A stretch of 10,342 bases of DNA from Burkholderiaceae bacterium (GCA_947372155.1 CANBSM010000038.1:1-10342), one strand, 5' to 3'. Positions 1-7,706 are shown, counted from the first letter of the stretch. Program-made: numbers and translations. The notes: generated from the letters alone by a model not told the origin.

Positions 1-103
1 CCCTCTCAAAACAGGGCTCAAAAAACGGGTAAAAAGTTCAAGGCAATTTTGCATGGCTGGCCGTATCATTAAGACATTGATTTTAGCTCCCAATGCCATA
101 AAT

Positions 104-556
104 ATGACCCAAATCCCTACCCCTGAAGATTTACGCGATATCGGCCTAAAAGCGACCGGGCCACGGATGAAAATCCTCGATTTTTTTCATCACAACGGCG
201 GAACCCACTTTAGCGCCGAGGATGTCTTCATGGCTTTAGCCAAAGAGGATAAAGAGATAGGTCTAGCAACGGTTTACCGGGTACTTACCCAGTTTGAACG
301 TGCCGGCCTTTTGCTCCGCAGCCACTTTGAATCTAGCAAGGGTGATAGTAGGGCTATTTACGAGCTAAATGAAGGTCAACACCATGACCACCTAGTTTGT
401 ATTGATTGTGGCCATGTTGAGGAGTTTGTAGACGAGGCTATTGAAAAAAGGCAGCGCGATATTGCCAAAAACCTGGGTTTTAAGCTCCAAGAACATGCTT
501 TAGCCATGTACGGTCACTGCCTGAAGAAAAATTGCCGCAATAAACAGCCAAAATAA
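104..556 (+). CDS. fur: Ferric uptake regulator Fur
   Basis: Metal-dependent DNA-binding repressor that shuts off iron-acquisition genes when Fe2+ is plentiful; cytoplasmic dimer. Read from ATG 104 it is 150 residues, the family's usual length. Residues 1-85 form the winged-helix domain, with the recognition-helix run LATVYRVLTQFE at 54-65. The dimerisation/metal domain follows, with HHDH at 93-96, CxxC at 99-102, and a second pair C139/C144. Likely metal ligands by family alignment are H35, E87, H93, H94, D95, H96, E114 and H131, so regulatory and structural sites look intact. An in-frame ATG at 53 would add 17 residues and has a fair AAGG at 40-43, nine bases ahead. I prefer 104 because MTQIPTPEDLRDIGLKAT resembles known Fur N termini and the added residues do not. 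It converges on gap across a shared terminator. Family call is very secure; the start is moderately so. Confidence 0.95.
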   Translation: MTQIPTPEDLRDIGLKATGPRMKILDFFHHNGGTHFSAEDVFMALAKEDKEIGLATVYRVLTQFERAGLLLRSHFESSKGDSRAIYELNEGQHHDHLVCIDCGHVEEFVDEAIEKRQRDIAKNLGFKLQEHALAMYGHCLKKNCRNKQPK

Positions 557-574
557 GCCGTTTTTAGTGCTTTT

Positions 575-613
575 AATGCAAAAAAGACCTCAAATTGAGG
601 TCTTTTTTGCATT
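575..613. terminator. Bidirectional intrinsic terminator between fur and gap
   Basis: A perfect inverted repeat has 19-base arms at 575-593 and 595-613. As RNA the core stem would be AGACCTC/GAGGTCT with loop AAATT, flanked by a run of A on one side and of T on the other. The U-tract therefore follows the stem whichever strand is read, so it can end both the forward fur transcript (stop at 556) and the reverse tkt-gap transcript (stop at 668). A second small stem, GGCTT/AAGCC at 618-630, lies between it and gap and may add pausing. Confidence 0.9.
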
Positions 614-667
614 ATCAGGCTTAAAAAGCCGATTTAAGTGTTTTTCAACAACTTTCAAGACTTTTTC

Positions 668-1696
668 TTACTTTACCGCCATCAACGCCTCAGCTGCATT
701 GAGCATCTGAACAGAATAACCCCACTCGTTGTCGTACCAAGCCAATACTTTTACCAATTTGCCATCGGCAGATACACGGGTTTGAGAAGCGTCATAAATA
801 CTCGGACGTGGGTCGTGGTTAAAGTCGATGGATACCAACGGCAAGGTATTGAAGCCCAAAATACCTTTAAGTTCACCTTCGCTGGCAGCCTTAAGGATGG
901 AATTCACTTCATCGACGCTGGTGGCACGACTTGCAGCAAAAGTGAGGTCAACCACCGAAACGTTGATTACGGGTACGCGCATTGCAAAACCATCAAAGCG
1001 ACCTGCCAAAGCCGGCAGAACTAAACCAACCGCTTTAGCAGCACCAGTTTTAGTTGGAATCATGCTGGTAACAGCAGAACGTGCGCGACGCATATCCTTG
1101 TGATACACATCAGTCAACACCTGATCGTTTGTGAATGCGTGAATCGTTGTCATCAAACCAGATTCAATGCCAATCTTTTCTAAAAGCGGCTTCACTAATG
1201 GGGCCAAACAGTTGGTAGTGCAACTGGCATTCGATACAACAACATCGCTTGGCTTCAATACATTTTGATTTACGCCATACACAATCGTTGCATCCACATC
1301 TTTTTCACCAGGAGCAGAAATCAATACTTTCTTTGCGCCCTGCTCGATATGAATCATGGCTTTTTCTTTTGAAGTGAACTTACCAGTACATTCCAAAACT
1401 AAATCCACGCCTAACTCACCCCACGGGGTCTCTGCAGGATTGCGAGTACAAAACATTTTGATGCGATCGCCGTTAACCACCATGCAATCACCATCGACAG
1501 AAACTTCAGCAGGAAAGCGACCGTGAGCTGAATCGTATTGAGTCAGATGAGCATTGATAGCAATATCGCCCATGGCGTTAATTGCAACAATCTTAATATC
1601 ACGGCGTGGCTTACCATTCAATTGATCTTCATATAAGGCACGTAATACCATGCGACCGATACGTCCATAACCATTAATTGCGACACGAATTGTCAT
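668..1696 (-). CDS. gap: Glyceraldehyde-3-phosphate dehydrogenase, type I
   Basis: Oxidises glyceraldehyde-3-phosphate with phosphate to 1,3-bisphosphoglycerate, reducing NAD(P)+; cytoplasmic tetramer of glycolysis and gluconeogenesis. At 342 residues it is full length. The Rossmann motif INGYGRIGR is at 7-15, the catalytic motif SNASCTTNC at 155-163 (nucleophile C159), and the base is H186 in TTIHAFTND. The C-terminal WYDNEWGYS is intact. Its close match to Burkholderia-type GapA argues against erythrose-4-phosphate dehydrogenase. One oddity: the loop after the second strand reads VAINAMGD, with A41 where most NAD enzymes carry Asp or Glu; this residue normally contacts the adenosine ribose, so cofactor choice may differ. 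It follows tkt by 38 bases on the same strand and has a good Shine-Dalgarno of its own, so it is probably co-transcribed but independently initiated. Confidence 0.97.
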   Translation of the reverse strand: MTIRVAINGYGRIGRMVLRALYEDQLNGKPRRDIKIVAINAMGDIAINAHLTQYDSAHGRFPAEVSVDGDCMVVNGDRIKMFCTRNPAETPWGELGVDLVLECTGKFTSKEKAMIHIEQGAKKVLISAPGEKDVDATIVYGVNQNVLKPSDVVVSNASCTTNCLAPLVKPLLEKIGIESGLMTTIHAFTNDQVLTDVYHKDMRRARSAVTSMIPTKTGAAKAVGLVLPALAGRFDGFAMRVPVINVSVVDLTFAASRATSVDEVNSILKAASEGELKGILGFNTLPLVSIDFNHDPRPSIYDASQTRVSADGKLVKVLAWYDNEWGYSVQMLNAAEALMAVK

Positions 1697-1700
1697 TTAT

Positions 1701-1708
1701 TTCCCCTT
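1701..1708 (-). promoter_or_regulatory. Strong ribosome binding site of gap
   Basis: On the reverse strand AAGGGGAA lies just upstream of the gap ATG, its G run ending six bases before the start. It is the clearest Shine-Dalgarno in the window and fixes the gap start at 1696. It contrasts with the weak or absent sites ahead of tkt, rsmE, the barstar gene and thiL. Confidence 0.8.
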
Positions 1709-1734
1709 ACTAATATTGAATTTCGTACTTTTAT

Positions 1735-3726
1735 TTATTTCTTTGCAATACATTGTTTAACCGTCTTTGTAATTTGATCGACTGTTAAACCAAAATATTC
1801 GTACAACACTGGAGCTGGTGCAGATTCACCAAATGTGTCAACTCCGTGGACAGCCGCACAACCATACTTCCACCAGAAATCACTTACGCCAGCTTCAACA
1901 GCAATGCGTGGAGTATTGGCCGGCAATACAGTTGCTTTATAGGCAGCATCTTGTTGATCGAAGACAGTCGTTGAAGGTATCGAAACAACTCGAATTCCTA
2001 AACCATCTTTTTCTAAGTGTTCTGCAGTTTGCAATGCAAGAGCAATTTCAGAACCAGTCGCAATAATGACCGCATCAATCTTGCCAGACGGATCACGCAA
2101 CACGTAACCACCGCGTGCGATATCTTTAATTTGTGCTGCCGTACGAGATACGAATGGGCAGTTCTGACGACTAAAAATCAAGGCGCTAGGGCCATTTTTA
2201 CGCTCAATAGCTGAGCCCCAAGCTACAGCACTCTCTGTGGTGTCGCAGGGACGCCAAACCATCAGGTTTGGAATGAGGCGCAAGCTAGCTACATGCTCTA
2301 CAGACTGATGGGTTGGGCCATCCTCACCCAAGCCAATAGAGTCATGGGTAAAGACAAAAATGCTGCGCAATTTCATCAAAGCAGCCATACGCAAAGCATT
2401 GCGGCTGTAGTCTGAGAAAGTTAAAAACGTACCACCAAATGGAATGTAACCACCATGCAAAGCAATACCATTCATGATGGCACTCATACCAAATTCACGG
2501 ACGCCGTAATTGATGTGGTTACCCCATTGATCGGCACGTACAGGTTTGCATGAAGACCAATTAGTTAAGTTGGACCCTGTTAAGTCAGCAGAACCGCCCA
2601 TAAATTCTGGCAAAGCAGGTGCCAGTGCTTCAATCGCATTCTGACTTGCTTTACGAGTCGCAATAGTCTCTGCTTTGGTTTGGCAAGCTTTCAAATACGC
2701 ATTTAATGTAGACGAAAAATCTTTAGATAGATCACCTGCCATACGACGCTGTAATTCAGCAGCAAGTTCTGGAAATTTATTTTTGTATTTCTGGAATTCT
2801 TTATTCCACTCATGCTCAGCAGCTTGGCCGCGCTTTTTAAAATCCCAAGCAGCATAAATATCTTTCGGAATTTCAAATGGTGCGTAAGGCCAATTCAAGG
2901 CAACACGCGTAGCAGCAATTTCTGAAGCACCTAATGGTGAGCCATGCACTTTGTCGCTACCAGCCATATTTGGCGAGCCTTGGCCAATCGCAGTCTTGCA
3001 GCAAATTAGGGTTGGCTTATCGCTCTTTTTAGCCTTGGCAATCGCCGCAGATACAGCCTCTGCATCATGGCCATCAACAGCCCGAATCACATTCCAACCG
3101 TAAGCCTCAAAACGCTTAGGAGTATCTTCGTTAAACCAAGAAACAACCTTGCCATCAATTGAAATACCGTTGTCATCCCATAATGCAATTAATTTATTCA
3201 GCTTTAGCGTTCCAGCTAATGAACACACTTCGTGGCTAATACCTTCCATCAAGCAACCATCACCTAAAAATACGTAGGTGTAGTGATCAACGATATTGAG
3301 GCCAGGACGATTAAATTCTTCTGCTAATAATTTTTCTGCAAGTGCCATTCCAACTGCATTAGAAATTCCCTGTCCGAGTGGACCAGTTGTTGTTTCTACA
3401 CCAGGCGTAATTCCATACTCAGGATGCCCTGGAGTCTTGCTATGCAATTGACGGAAATTTTTTAACTCCTCAATCGGCAAGTCGTAACCAGAAAGATGTA
3501 AGAGCGAATACAACAACATAGACCCGTGACCATTAGATAAAACAAAACGATCGCGATCAATCCAATGTGGATCTGTTGGGTTATGTTTTAAATGTTCATT
3601 CCAAAGACCAACAGCAATATCTGCCATACCCATGGGCATGCCAGGGTGGCCTGAATTTGCCTGCTGTACTGCATCCATGGATAAAGCGCGGATGGCATTG
3701 GCCATACGAATTTGAAGGTTTGACAT
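1735..3726 (-). CDS. tkt: Transketolase
   Basis: Thiamine-diphosphate enzyme that moves two-carbon ketol units between sugar phosphates, linking the pentose phosphate pathway to glycolysis; cytoplasmic homodimer. It is 663 residues, the same length as E. coli TktA. The substrate-binding H27 is in [10 protein letters not shown] (24-33). The diphosphate/Mg2+ motif starts at 155 (GDGCLMEG), followed by the DDNGISIDG segment. The catalytic Glu in GVREFGM is at 411, the same number as in E. coli, and GPTHQSVEH of the pyrimidine domain is present. All three domains appear intact. The start at 3726 aligns with the family, although the Shine-Dalgarno is weak. It is the first gene of a tkt-gap pair, and its start lies only 43 bases from the divergent rsmE start, so its promoter must overlap the start of rsmE. 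No other Calvin-cycle gene is nearby, so a housekeeping carbon role is the simplest reading. Confidence 0.97.
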   Translation of the reverse strand: MSNLQIRMANAIRALSMDAVQQANSGHPGMPMGMADIAVGLWNEHLKHNPTDPHWIDRDRFVLSNGHGSMLLYSLLHLSGYDLPIEELKNFRQLHSKTPGHPEYGITPGVETTTGPLGQGISNAVGMALAEKLLAEEFNRPGLNIVDHYTYVFLGDGCLMEGISHEVCSLAGTLKLNKLIALWDDNGISIDGKVVSWFNEDTPKRFEAYGWNVIRAVDGHDAEAVSAAIAKAKKSDKPTLICCKTAIGQGSPNMAGSDKVHGSPLGASEIAATRVALNWPYAPFEIPKDIYAAWDFKKRGQAAEHEWNKEFQKYKNKFPELAAELQRRMAGDLSKDFSSTLNAYLKACQTKAETIATRKASQNAIEALAPALPEFMGGSADLTGSNLTNWSSCKPVRADQWGNHINYGVREFGMSAIMNGIALHGGYIPFGGTFLTFSDYSRNALRMAALMKLRSIFVFTHDSIGLGEDGPTHQSVEHVASLRLIPNLMVWRPCDTTESAVAWGSAIERKNGPSALIFSRQNCPFVSRTAAQIKDIARGGYVLRDPSGKIDAVIIATGSEIALALQTAEHLEKDGLGIRVVSIPSTTVFDQQDAAYKATVLPANTPRIAVEAGVSDFWWKYGCAAVHGVDTFGESAPAPVLYEYFGLTVDQITKTVKQCIAKK

Positions 3727-3734
3727 CGTAAAAG

Positions 3735-3763
3735 TGGTCTCTGGAAAATTAATTGGCTATATT
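3735..3763 (+). promoter_or_regulatory. Candidate rsmE promoter
   Basis: TGGTCT (3735-3740, three of six matches to the -35 consensus) and TATATT (3758-3763, a good -10) are 17 bases apart. The -10 ends six bases before ATG 3770, so transcription would be expected to begin at about the A of that codon, giving a leaderless message. No purine-rich ribosome site precedes the ATG, which fits. The -35 is weak, so this is only a candidate. Confidence 0.4.
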
Positions 3764-3769
3764 TCAGTA

Positions 3770-4531
3770 ATGCCTCAATTTTATCTTCCCGGACCATGGG
3801 AATCCCAAAAGCCAACCACCCTCACATCTGAGGTTGCCCACCACCTGCGTGTTCGACGTATCCAAATCGGGGAATTTTTCCCAGTATTCGATGGAAAAGG
3901 CCAAATAGCTAAGGGAGAGCTCCTCTCTTTGACCGGAAAAGCTGGTCAGGTTCAGTTAACGGAAATCCGCACCGACACCCATCGTGAGACTCCATATGCC
4001 ATTACTTTGGCCCAGGGACTAGCTGGCGGCGATAAAATGGACTGGATTGTTGAAAAGGCCGTCGAGACTGGCGCGCAAAATATTGCGCCAATGCAATGTG
4101 AGCGGTCCATCCTCAAGCTCACGCGTTCAAGTGATTTAGAGCGCGCCCATAAACGGCTTGCTCATTGGCAAGGGGTTATTCAAGCAGCATGCGAGCAATG
4201 CGACCGCACAGTCTTTGCAAACCTGGAGCCCATTCAAACATTTGAGGGTTATTTAAAAGCCAGTCCAAAGCCAGCCCTAAAGCTACTACTGAGTCCAGAT
4301 GCCACCAAAAGCATGTATTCCGTGTTGATAGCGAATACTCCCCAAGACATCGTCCTCATGATCGGACCCGAAGGCGGCCATTCCCCCGAAGAAGAGGCGC
4401 AAGCAGAGTCTGCAGGCTATCAATTAGTTTCCTTAGGGGAGCGGGTGCTCAGAACGGAAACAGCAGGCGTGGTAGCCATTACAGCCGTGCACAGTATCTG
4501 GAATCCTGAAATGCAAAATCGCCTCAAGTAG
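3770..4531 (+). CDS. rsmE: 16S rRNA (uracil-1498-N3)-methyltransferase RsmE
   Basis: SPOUT-class methyltransferase that methylates N3 of U1498 in 16S rRNA of the 30S subunit, using S-adenosylmethionine. From ATG 3770 it is 253 residues, near the family's usual 240-250. The N-terminal PUA-like RNA-binding domain covers about 1-75 (HHLRVRR near 25). The trefoil-knot domain carries the hallmark MIGPEGG ending at 203 and LGERVLRTETA at 222-232, which form the SAM pocket. A GTG at 3734 in the same frame would add 12 residues, but the family normally starts with a short run like MPQFYLP, so 3770 is preferred. It diverges from tkt and converges on the barstar-family gene. The last codons and stop lie inside a hairpin. 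The family is secure; the start is likely. Confidence 0.95.
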   Translation: MPQFYLPGPWESQKPTTLTSEVAHHLRVRRIQIGEFFPVFDGKGQIAKGELLSLTGKAGQVQLTEIRTDTHRETPYAITLAQGLAGGDKMDWIVEKAVETGAQNIAPMQCERSILKLTRSSDLERAHKRLAHWQGVIQAACEQCDRTVFANLEPIQTFEGYLKASPKPALKLLLSPDATKSMYSVLIANTPQDIVLMIGPEGGHSPEEEAQAESAGYQLVSLGERVLRTETAGVVAITAVHSIWNPEMQNRLK

Positions 4532-4540
4532 AGGCGATTT
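4516..4540. terminator. Hairpin spanning the rsmE stop codon, probable terminator
   Basis: A perfect inverted repeat has arms AAATCGCCTC (4516-4525) and GAGGCGATTT (4531-4540) and loop AAGTA. The loop and first base of the right arm contain the rsmE TAG. On the reverse strand the stem is followed by TTTTGCATTT, a reasonable U-tract for ending the barstar-gene transcript, whose stop is at 4565. In the forward direction only three T residues follow, so rsmE termination would be weaker. Confidence 0.65.
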
Positions 4541-4564
4541 GTAGAGCTTCTAAAATCTTAGCGA

Positions 4565-5185
4565 TTAAGCAAAAGAGTAGAAGACGCGATATGGAGTACG
4601 GCGCTCAGCCCAGAAATCAACCGCATCACGGAACACATCTAACAGTGTTTCACGAGCTTCTTTGTCAAACTTCTGAGTACAAGGCAAACCTTCAAGCACC
4701 ACTACAAATCCAGGCTGTGGGCCAGACTTGTCTACCGTAGTAGTTAAAGCATCCAACAAAGGATCGTAATTTTTTGCCTGTTGCTTAGTAAAGGAGTAAG
4801 CAATCGCAATGGATTCCAAAACCTCACCTTTAGTCATTGCATTTGCGCAATTGGCATAAATAAAGTGTTGACCCAATTCAGTTGCCGCTTCCTGCAAATC
4901 AGGCGTGCGGAAAGCGCGAATGGATTGAACGATATTAGGGCGCACACTGCGCAACATTGCCGGCGGTCCGGCATCGCGAACGGCCAAAGCGGCACGCCAA
5001 GAAGCTGTCACTTTTTTCCCCGAAACTTGATTTGCTGCATAGGTTTGTAAACGAGATAAACCGCCTTCAGCGTAGATATTGGCAGCGGAAGATTCGGTTT
5101 CAAGTCGATCATTGCTGTCCCAACTTTCAGCGCGGCTTTGTTCATCGAAGCTGGCTGTATTGCTGTTTTCAGAGCGATTATTCAT
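4565..5185 (-). CDS. Barstar-family protein (putative RNase inhibitor) with N-terminal extension
   Basis: The protein has 206 residues. About 107-205 resembles barstar, the roughly 90-residue inhibitor of the RNase barnase. AKNYDPLLDAL (137-147) aligns with the barstar helix NLDALWDCL, so D141 and D145 correspond to the two acidic residues that plug the barnase active site. VVVLEGLP (161-168) matches the barstar strand before the last helix, and the C-terminal strand is YRVFYS (199-204). Barstar itself has none of the first ~100 residues: 1-35 is Ser/Asn/Glu-rich and probably disordered, while 41-100 is more regular and basic. There is no signal peptide or membrane segment. No barnase-like gene is in the window, so the partner is unknown; it may lie elsewhere, or the protein may bind another target. 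The upstream spacer is structured and AT-rich; no clear Shine-Dalgarno precedes ATG 5185. Family call is good; function is inferred. Confidence 0.78.
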   Translation of the reverse strand: MNNRSENSNTASFDEQSRAESWDSNDRLETESSAANIYAEGGLSRLQTYAANQVSGKKVTASWRAALAVRDAGPPAMLRSVRPNIVQSIRAFRTPDLQEAATELGQHFIYANCANAMTKGEVLESIAIAYSFTKQQAKNYDPLLDALTTTVDKSGPQPGFVVVLEGLPCTQKFDKEARETLLDVFRDAVDFWAERRTPYRVFYSFA

Positions 5186-5242
5186 GATGGGTGCTAGGTT
5201 ACCCGTAACACGCCATCAAATCAAGCCCAAATACAGTGCATT

Positions 5243-5302
5243 TTATGTAACACACTGATTTATATAGAAATAATTTATGTGAGTTATTGCTAACTTACAT
5301 AA
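5243..5302. promoter_or_regulatory. Three TTATGTRA boxes upstream of the barstar-family gene
   Basis: TTATGTAA (5243-5250), TTATGTGA (5275-5282) and the inverted TTACATAA (5295-5302) lie 58-117 bases upstream of the barstar-gene start. Box starts are 32 and 20 bases apart, close to three and two helical turns, so a protein bound at each would face the same side of the DNA. This resembles an operator array, but the region is AT-rich and similar octamers can arise by chance. I do not recognise the factor. Confidence 0.3.
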
Positions 5303-5307
5303 ATTAT
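5270..5307. repeat. Inverted repeat with 17-base arms in the maeB-barstar spacer
   Basis: Arms at 5270-5286 and 5291-5307 (ATAATTTATGTGAGTTA and TAACTTACATAAATTAT) are separated by TTGC. The only imperfect position is g5281 opposite t5296. It starts only seven bases past the maeB stop on the reverse strand, so it may act as an AT-rich transcription terminator or 3'-end stabiliser for maeB, although the following TTATTTC is a poor U-tract. Two of the TTATGTRA boxes are inside the arms, so it could instead be a protein-binding site controlling the barstar-family gene. Confidence 0.75.
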
Positions 5308-5313
5308 AAATGC

Positions 5314-7635
5314 CTAGCTAATACCTCGCGCATTGCTTGCTGCCTCAACGACTGCCAAAGTTGTCACATTCACGATACGACGCACGGTTGCGGCTGGGGT
5401 GAGGATGTGAATTGGCTTAGCAACCCCTAATAACAATGGGCCAATTGCAATGCCATTACCGGCTGCTGTTTTTAGCAAATTGTATGAGATGTTTGCAGCG
5501 TCAATATTTGGCAAAACTAGCAAATTGGCATCGCCCTTCAATGAGGATGAAGATACCGCACCTTCACGAATGCTTGCATCCAAAGCGCTATCGCCGTGCA
5601 TTTCTCCATCAACCTCTAAGGTTGGATCTGCTTTCTGAAGCAATGCCAACACTTCGCGCATTTTGACTGCAGATGGCGCATTGCTTGAGCCAAAGTTCGA
5701 ATGCGAAAGTAATGCGACTTTAGGAGCTAACCCTAACTTTCTCATTTCACTTGCGGCCATGAGAGTGAGGTCCGCCAACTGTTCAGCAGTGGGGTCAAGA
5801 TTGATATGAGTGTCCACTAAAAATACTTGGCGTCCCGGAAGGATCAAGCCTGACATCGCACCATACACATTCGCACCGGGTTCATGCCCAATCACTTCGT
5901 CAACATACTTCAAATGCGTAGCTAAATTACCTACTGTGCCAGAGATCATGCCATCTGCCATGCCCTTTTGAATCATCAGGCTACCAATCAAACTATTCCG
6001 GCGACGCACTTCTAACTTAGCAAAGGACTCTGTTACGCCCTTACGCTCAGTAAGCGCAAGATAGGTTTGCCAGAAATCACGGAAGCGAGAATCGTTCTCG
6101 GGATTCACAATCTCAAAGTCATCACCCGCCTTCATACGCAAACCGAATTTCTCAATTCGATGCTCGATTACAGCTGGACGGCCAATCAGAATTGGGGTTG
6201 CGAGGTGTTCATCAATGATGATTTGTACTGCCCGTAATACGCGCTCATCTTCACCTTCAGCAAACACAATACGTTTTTGATTTGCCGACACACGCTTAGC
6301 GATGCTAAAGAGTGGCTTCATCAAAGTACCGGAGTGGTACACGAATTGTTGCAACTGATTGCGATAAGCATCGAAATCTTTAATAGGACGTGAAGCCACA
6401 CCATCATCCATTGCCGCCTTAGCAACCGCTGGAGCAATCACAGTGATCAAGCGCGGATCAAATGGCTTTGGAATCAGATACTCTGGACCGAAGGATAGGT
6501 TCTCAATACCGTAAACAGAGGCAACCACTTCGCTCTGCTCTGCTTGAGCCAATTCGGCCACGGCCTTGACTGCTGCCACTTCCATGCCACGGGTAATCGT
6601 TGTTGCACCCACATCCAATGCACCGCGGAAGATGAACGGGAAACACAACACGTTATTTACTTGGTTCGGATAGTCAGTGCGACCTGTTGCCATCACTGCA
6701 TCTGGACGAACTGCTTTTACTTCTTCGGGCAAAATTTCTGGTGTTGGATTTGCTAAGGCATACACCAATGGCTTGGGCGCCATCTTCTTTACCATGTCTT
6801 GTTTGAGTACACCGCCAGCAGAAAGGCCTAAGAAAATATCTGCGCCTTCAATCGCTTGATCAAGTGTACGTAGATCTGTGTCTTGGCAGAATGGCTCCTT
6901 CTCAGGATCCATCAATTCTTTACGGCCCTTGTAAGCAACACCGGCTAGATCAGTAACCCAAATATTTTTACGAGGAATACCCAAATCAACCAATAGGTCT
7001 AAGCAAGCTAGTGCAGCAGCACCCGCTCCTGAAGTAACCAACTTAACTTCCTCTACTTTTTTGCCAACTACCTTCAAGCCATTGAGGATCGCGGCTGCAA
7101 CCACAATCGCTGTACCGTGTTGGTCATCATGGAAGACCGGAATCTTCATGCGCGCTTGCAACTTGCGCTCAACGACAAAACAATCGGGCGCTTTAATATC
7201 TTCTAAATTGATACCGCCAAAAGTTGGCTCTAGTGCCGCAATAATTTCTACTAACTTATCTGGATCGTTTTCATTAACTTCGATATCGAAAACGTCAATG
7301 CCAGCAAACTTCTTAAAAAGAACTGCTTTACCTTCCATCACTGGCTTACTTGCCAGCGGTCCAATATTTCCCAAACCTAAAACAGCGGTGCCGTTGGTAA
7401 TCACGCCAACTAAATTTCCACGCGCCGTGTACTTAAATGCATTTGCAGGATCTTTAACAATCTCTTCACAAGGAGCCGCAACGCCAGGCGTATATGCCAG
7501 AGCTAAGTCTCGCTGATTAGTCAGCTGCTTAGTTGGGGCAATTTCAATTTTGCCGGGGGTAGGAAATTCATGGTACTGAAGAGCAGCCTCTCTTAAGGCT
7601 GCAATTTGTTGCTCTTTATTATTTTCTTTGCTCAT
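5314..7635 (-). CDS. maeB: NADP-dependent malic enzyme with C-terminal phosphotransacetylase-like domain
   Basis: Oxidatively decarboxylates malate to pyruvate with NADP+, supplying NADPH and feeding gluconeogenesis during growth on organic acids; cytoplasmic. It is 773 residues, as expected for the long MaeB type (E. coli 759). The malic enzyme part (about 1-430) shows AYTPGVAAPC at 47-56 with the catalytic-type Y48, GKAVLFKKFAG with K103, the metal-binding LEDIKAPD at 144-151, FHDDQHGTA at 168-176, and the nucleotide loop SGAGAAAL at 202-209. From about 450 a phosphotransacetylase-like domain begins (RIVFAEGEDER from 455) and continues to near the end. In characterised relatives that domain is regulatory, sensing acetyl-CoA, and not catalytic. 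It diverges from thiL with a 106-base spacer and carries its own candidate promoter. The barstar-family gene lies downstream on the same strand. Confidence 0.96.
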   Translation of the reverse strand: MSKENNKEQQIAALREAALQYHEFPTPGKIEIAPTKQLTNQRDLALAYTPGVAAPCEEIVKDPANAFKYTARGNLVGVITNGTAVLGLGNIGPLASKPVMEGKAVLFKKFAGIDVFDIEVNENDPDKLVEIIAALEPTFGGINLEDIKAPDCFVVERKLQARMKIPVFHDDQHGTAIVVAAAILNGLKVVGKKVEEVKLVTSGAGAAALACLDLLVDLGIPRKNIWVTDLAGVAYKGRKELMDPEKEPFCQDTDLRTLDQAIEGADIFLGLSAGGVLKQDMVKKMAPKPLVYALANPTPEILPEEVKAVRPDAVMATGRTDYPNQVNNVLCFPFIFRGALDVGATTITRGMEVAAVKAVAELAQAEQSEVVASVYGIENLSFGPEYLIPKPFDPRLITVIAPAVAKAAMDDGVASRPIKDFDAYRNQLQQFVYHSGTLMKPLFSIAKRVSANQKRIVFAEGEDERVLRAVQIIIDEHLATPILIGRPAVIEHRIEKFGLRMKAGDDFEIVNPENDSRFRDFWQTYLALTERKGVTESFAKLEVRRRNSLIGSLMIQKGMADGMISGTVGNLATHLKYVDEVIGHEPGANVYGAMSGLILPGRQVFLVDTHINLDPTAEQLADLTLMAASEMRKLGLAPKVALLSHSNFGSSNAPSAVKMREVLALLQKADPTLEVDGEMHGDSALDASIREGAVSSSSLKGDANLLVLPNIDAANISYNLLKTAAGNGIAIGPLLLGVAKPIHILTPAATVRRIVNVTTLAVVEAASNARGIS

Positions 7636-7657
7636 TCACTAACTCGCTAATTTCTGT

Positions 7658-7686
7658 CTTATCTTCGTTTTATCTAAGACTGTTAA
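7658..7686 (-). promoter_or_regulatory. Candidate maeB promoter
   Basis: On the reverse strand TTAACA (7686-7681, five of six to the -35 consensus) and GATAAG (7663-7658, four of six to the -10) are separated by exactly 17 bases. The predicted start is near 7651, giving a leader of about 16 bases. The -35 overlaps a short palindrome, TTAAG-AC-CTTAA at 7683-7694, that could be a repressor site. No strong Shine-Dalgarno is visible before the maeB ATG. Confidence 0.45.
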
Positions 7687-7706
7687 GACCTTAATTCTAT
7701 TCCTCT

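Noticed and set aside
64..82. Possible Fur box in the fur promoter (ATCATT-AAGAC-ATTGAT)
   Set aside because: Only the outer ATCA/TGAT matches as an inverted repeat; agreement with the 19-base Fur consensus is poor.
638..1024. Open frame on the forward strand opposite gap
   Set aside because: Shadow of the well-conserved gap gene; the translation has no recognisable family features and overlaps the terminator region.
668..3726. Part of a Calvin-cycle (cbb) operon
   Set aside because: tkt and gap do occur in cbb operons, but no RuBisCO, phosphoribulokinase or other cbb gene is present here; fur and rsmE are the neighbours.
7061..7516. 151-residue open frame on the forward strand opposite maeB
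   Set aside because: Low-complexity Ser/Thr/Ala/Pro composition typical of an antisense reading of a conserved gene; no start signals.
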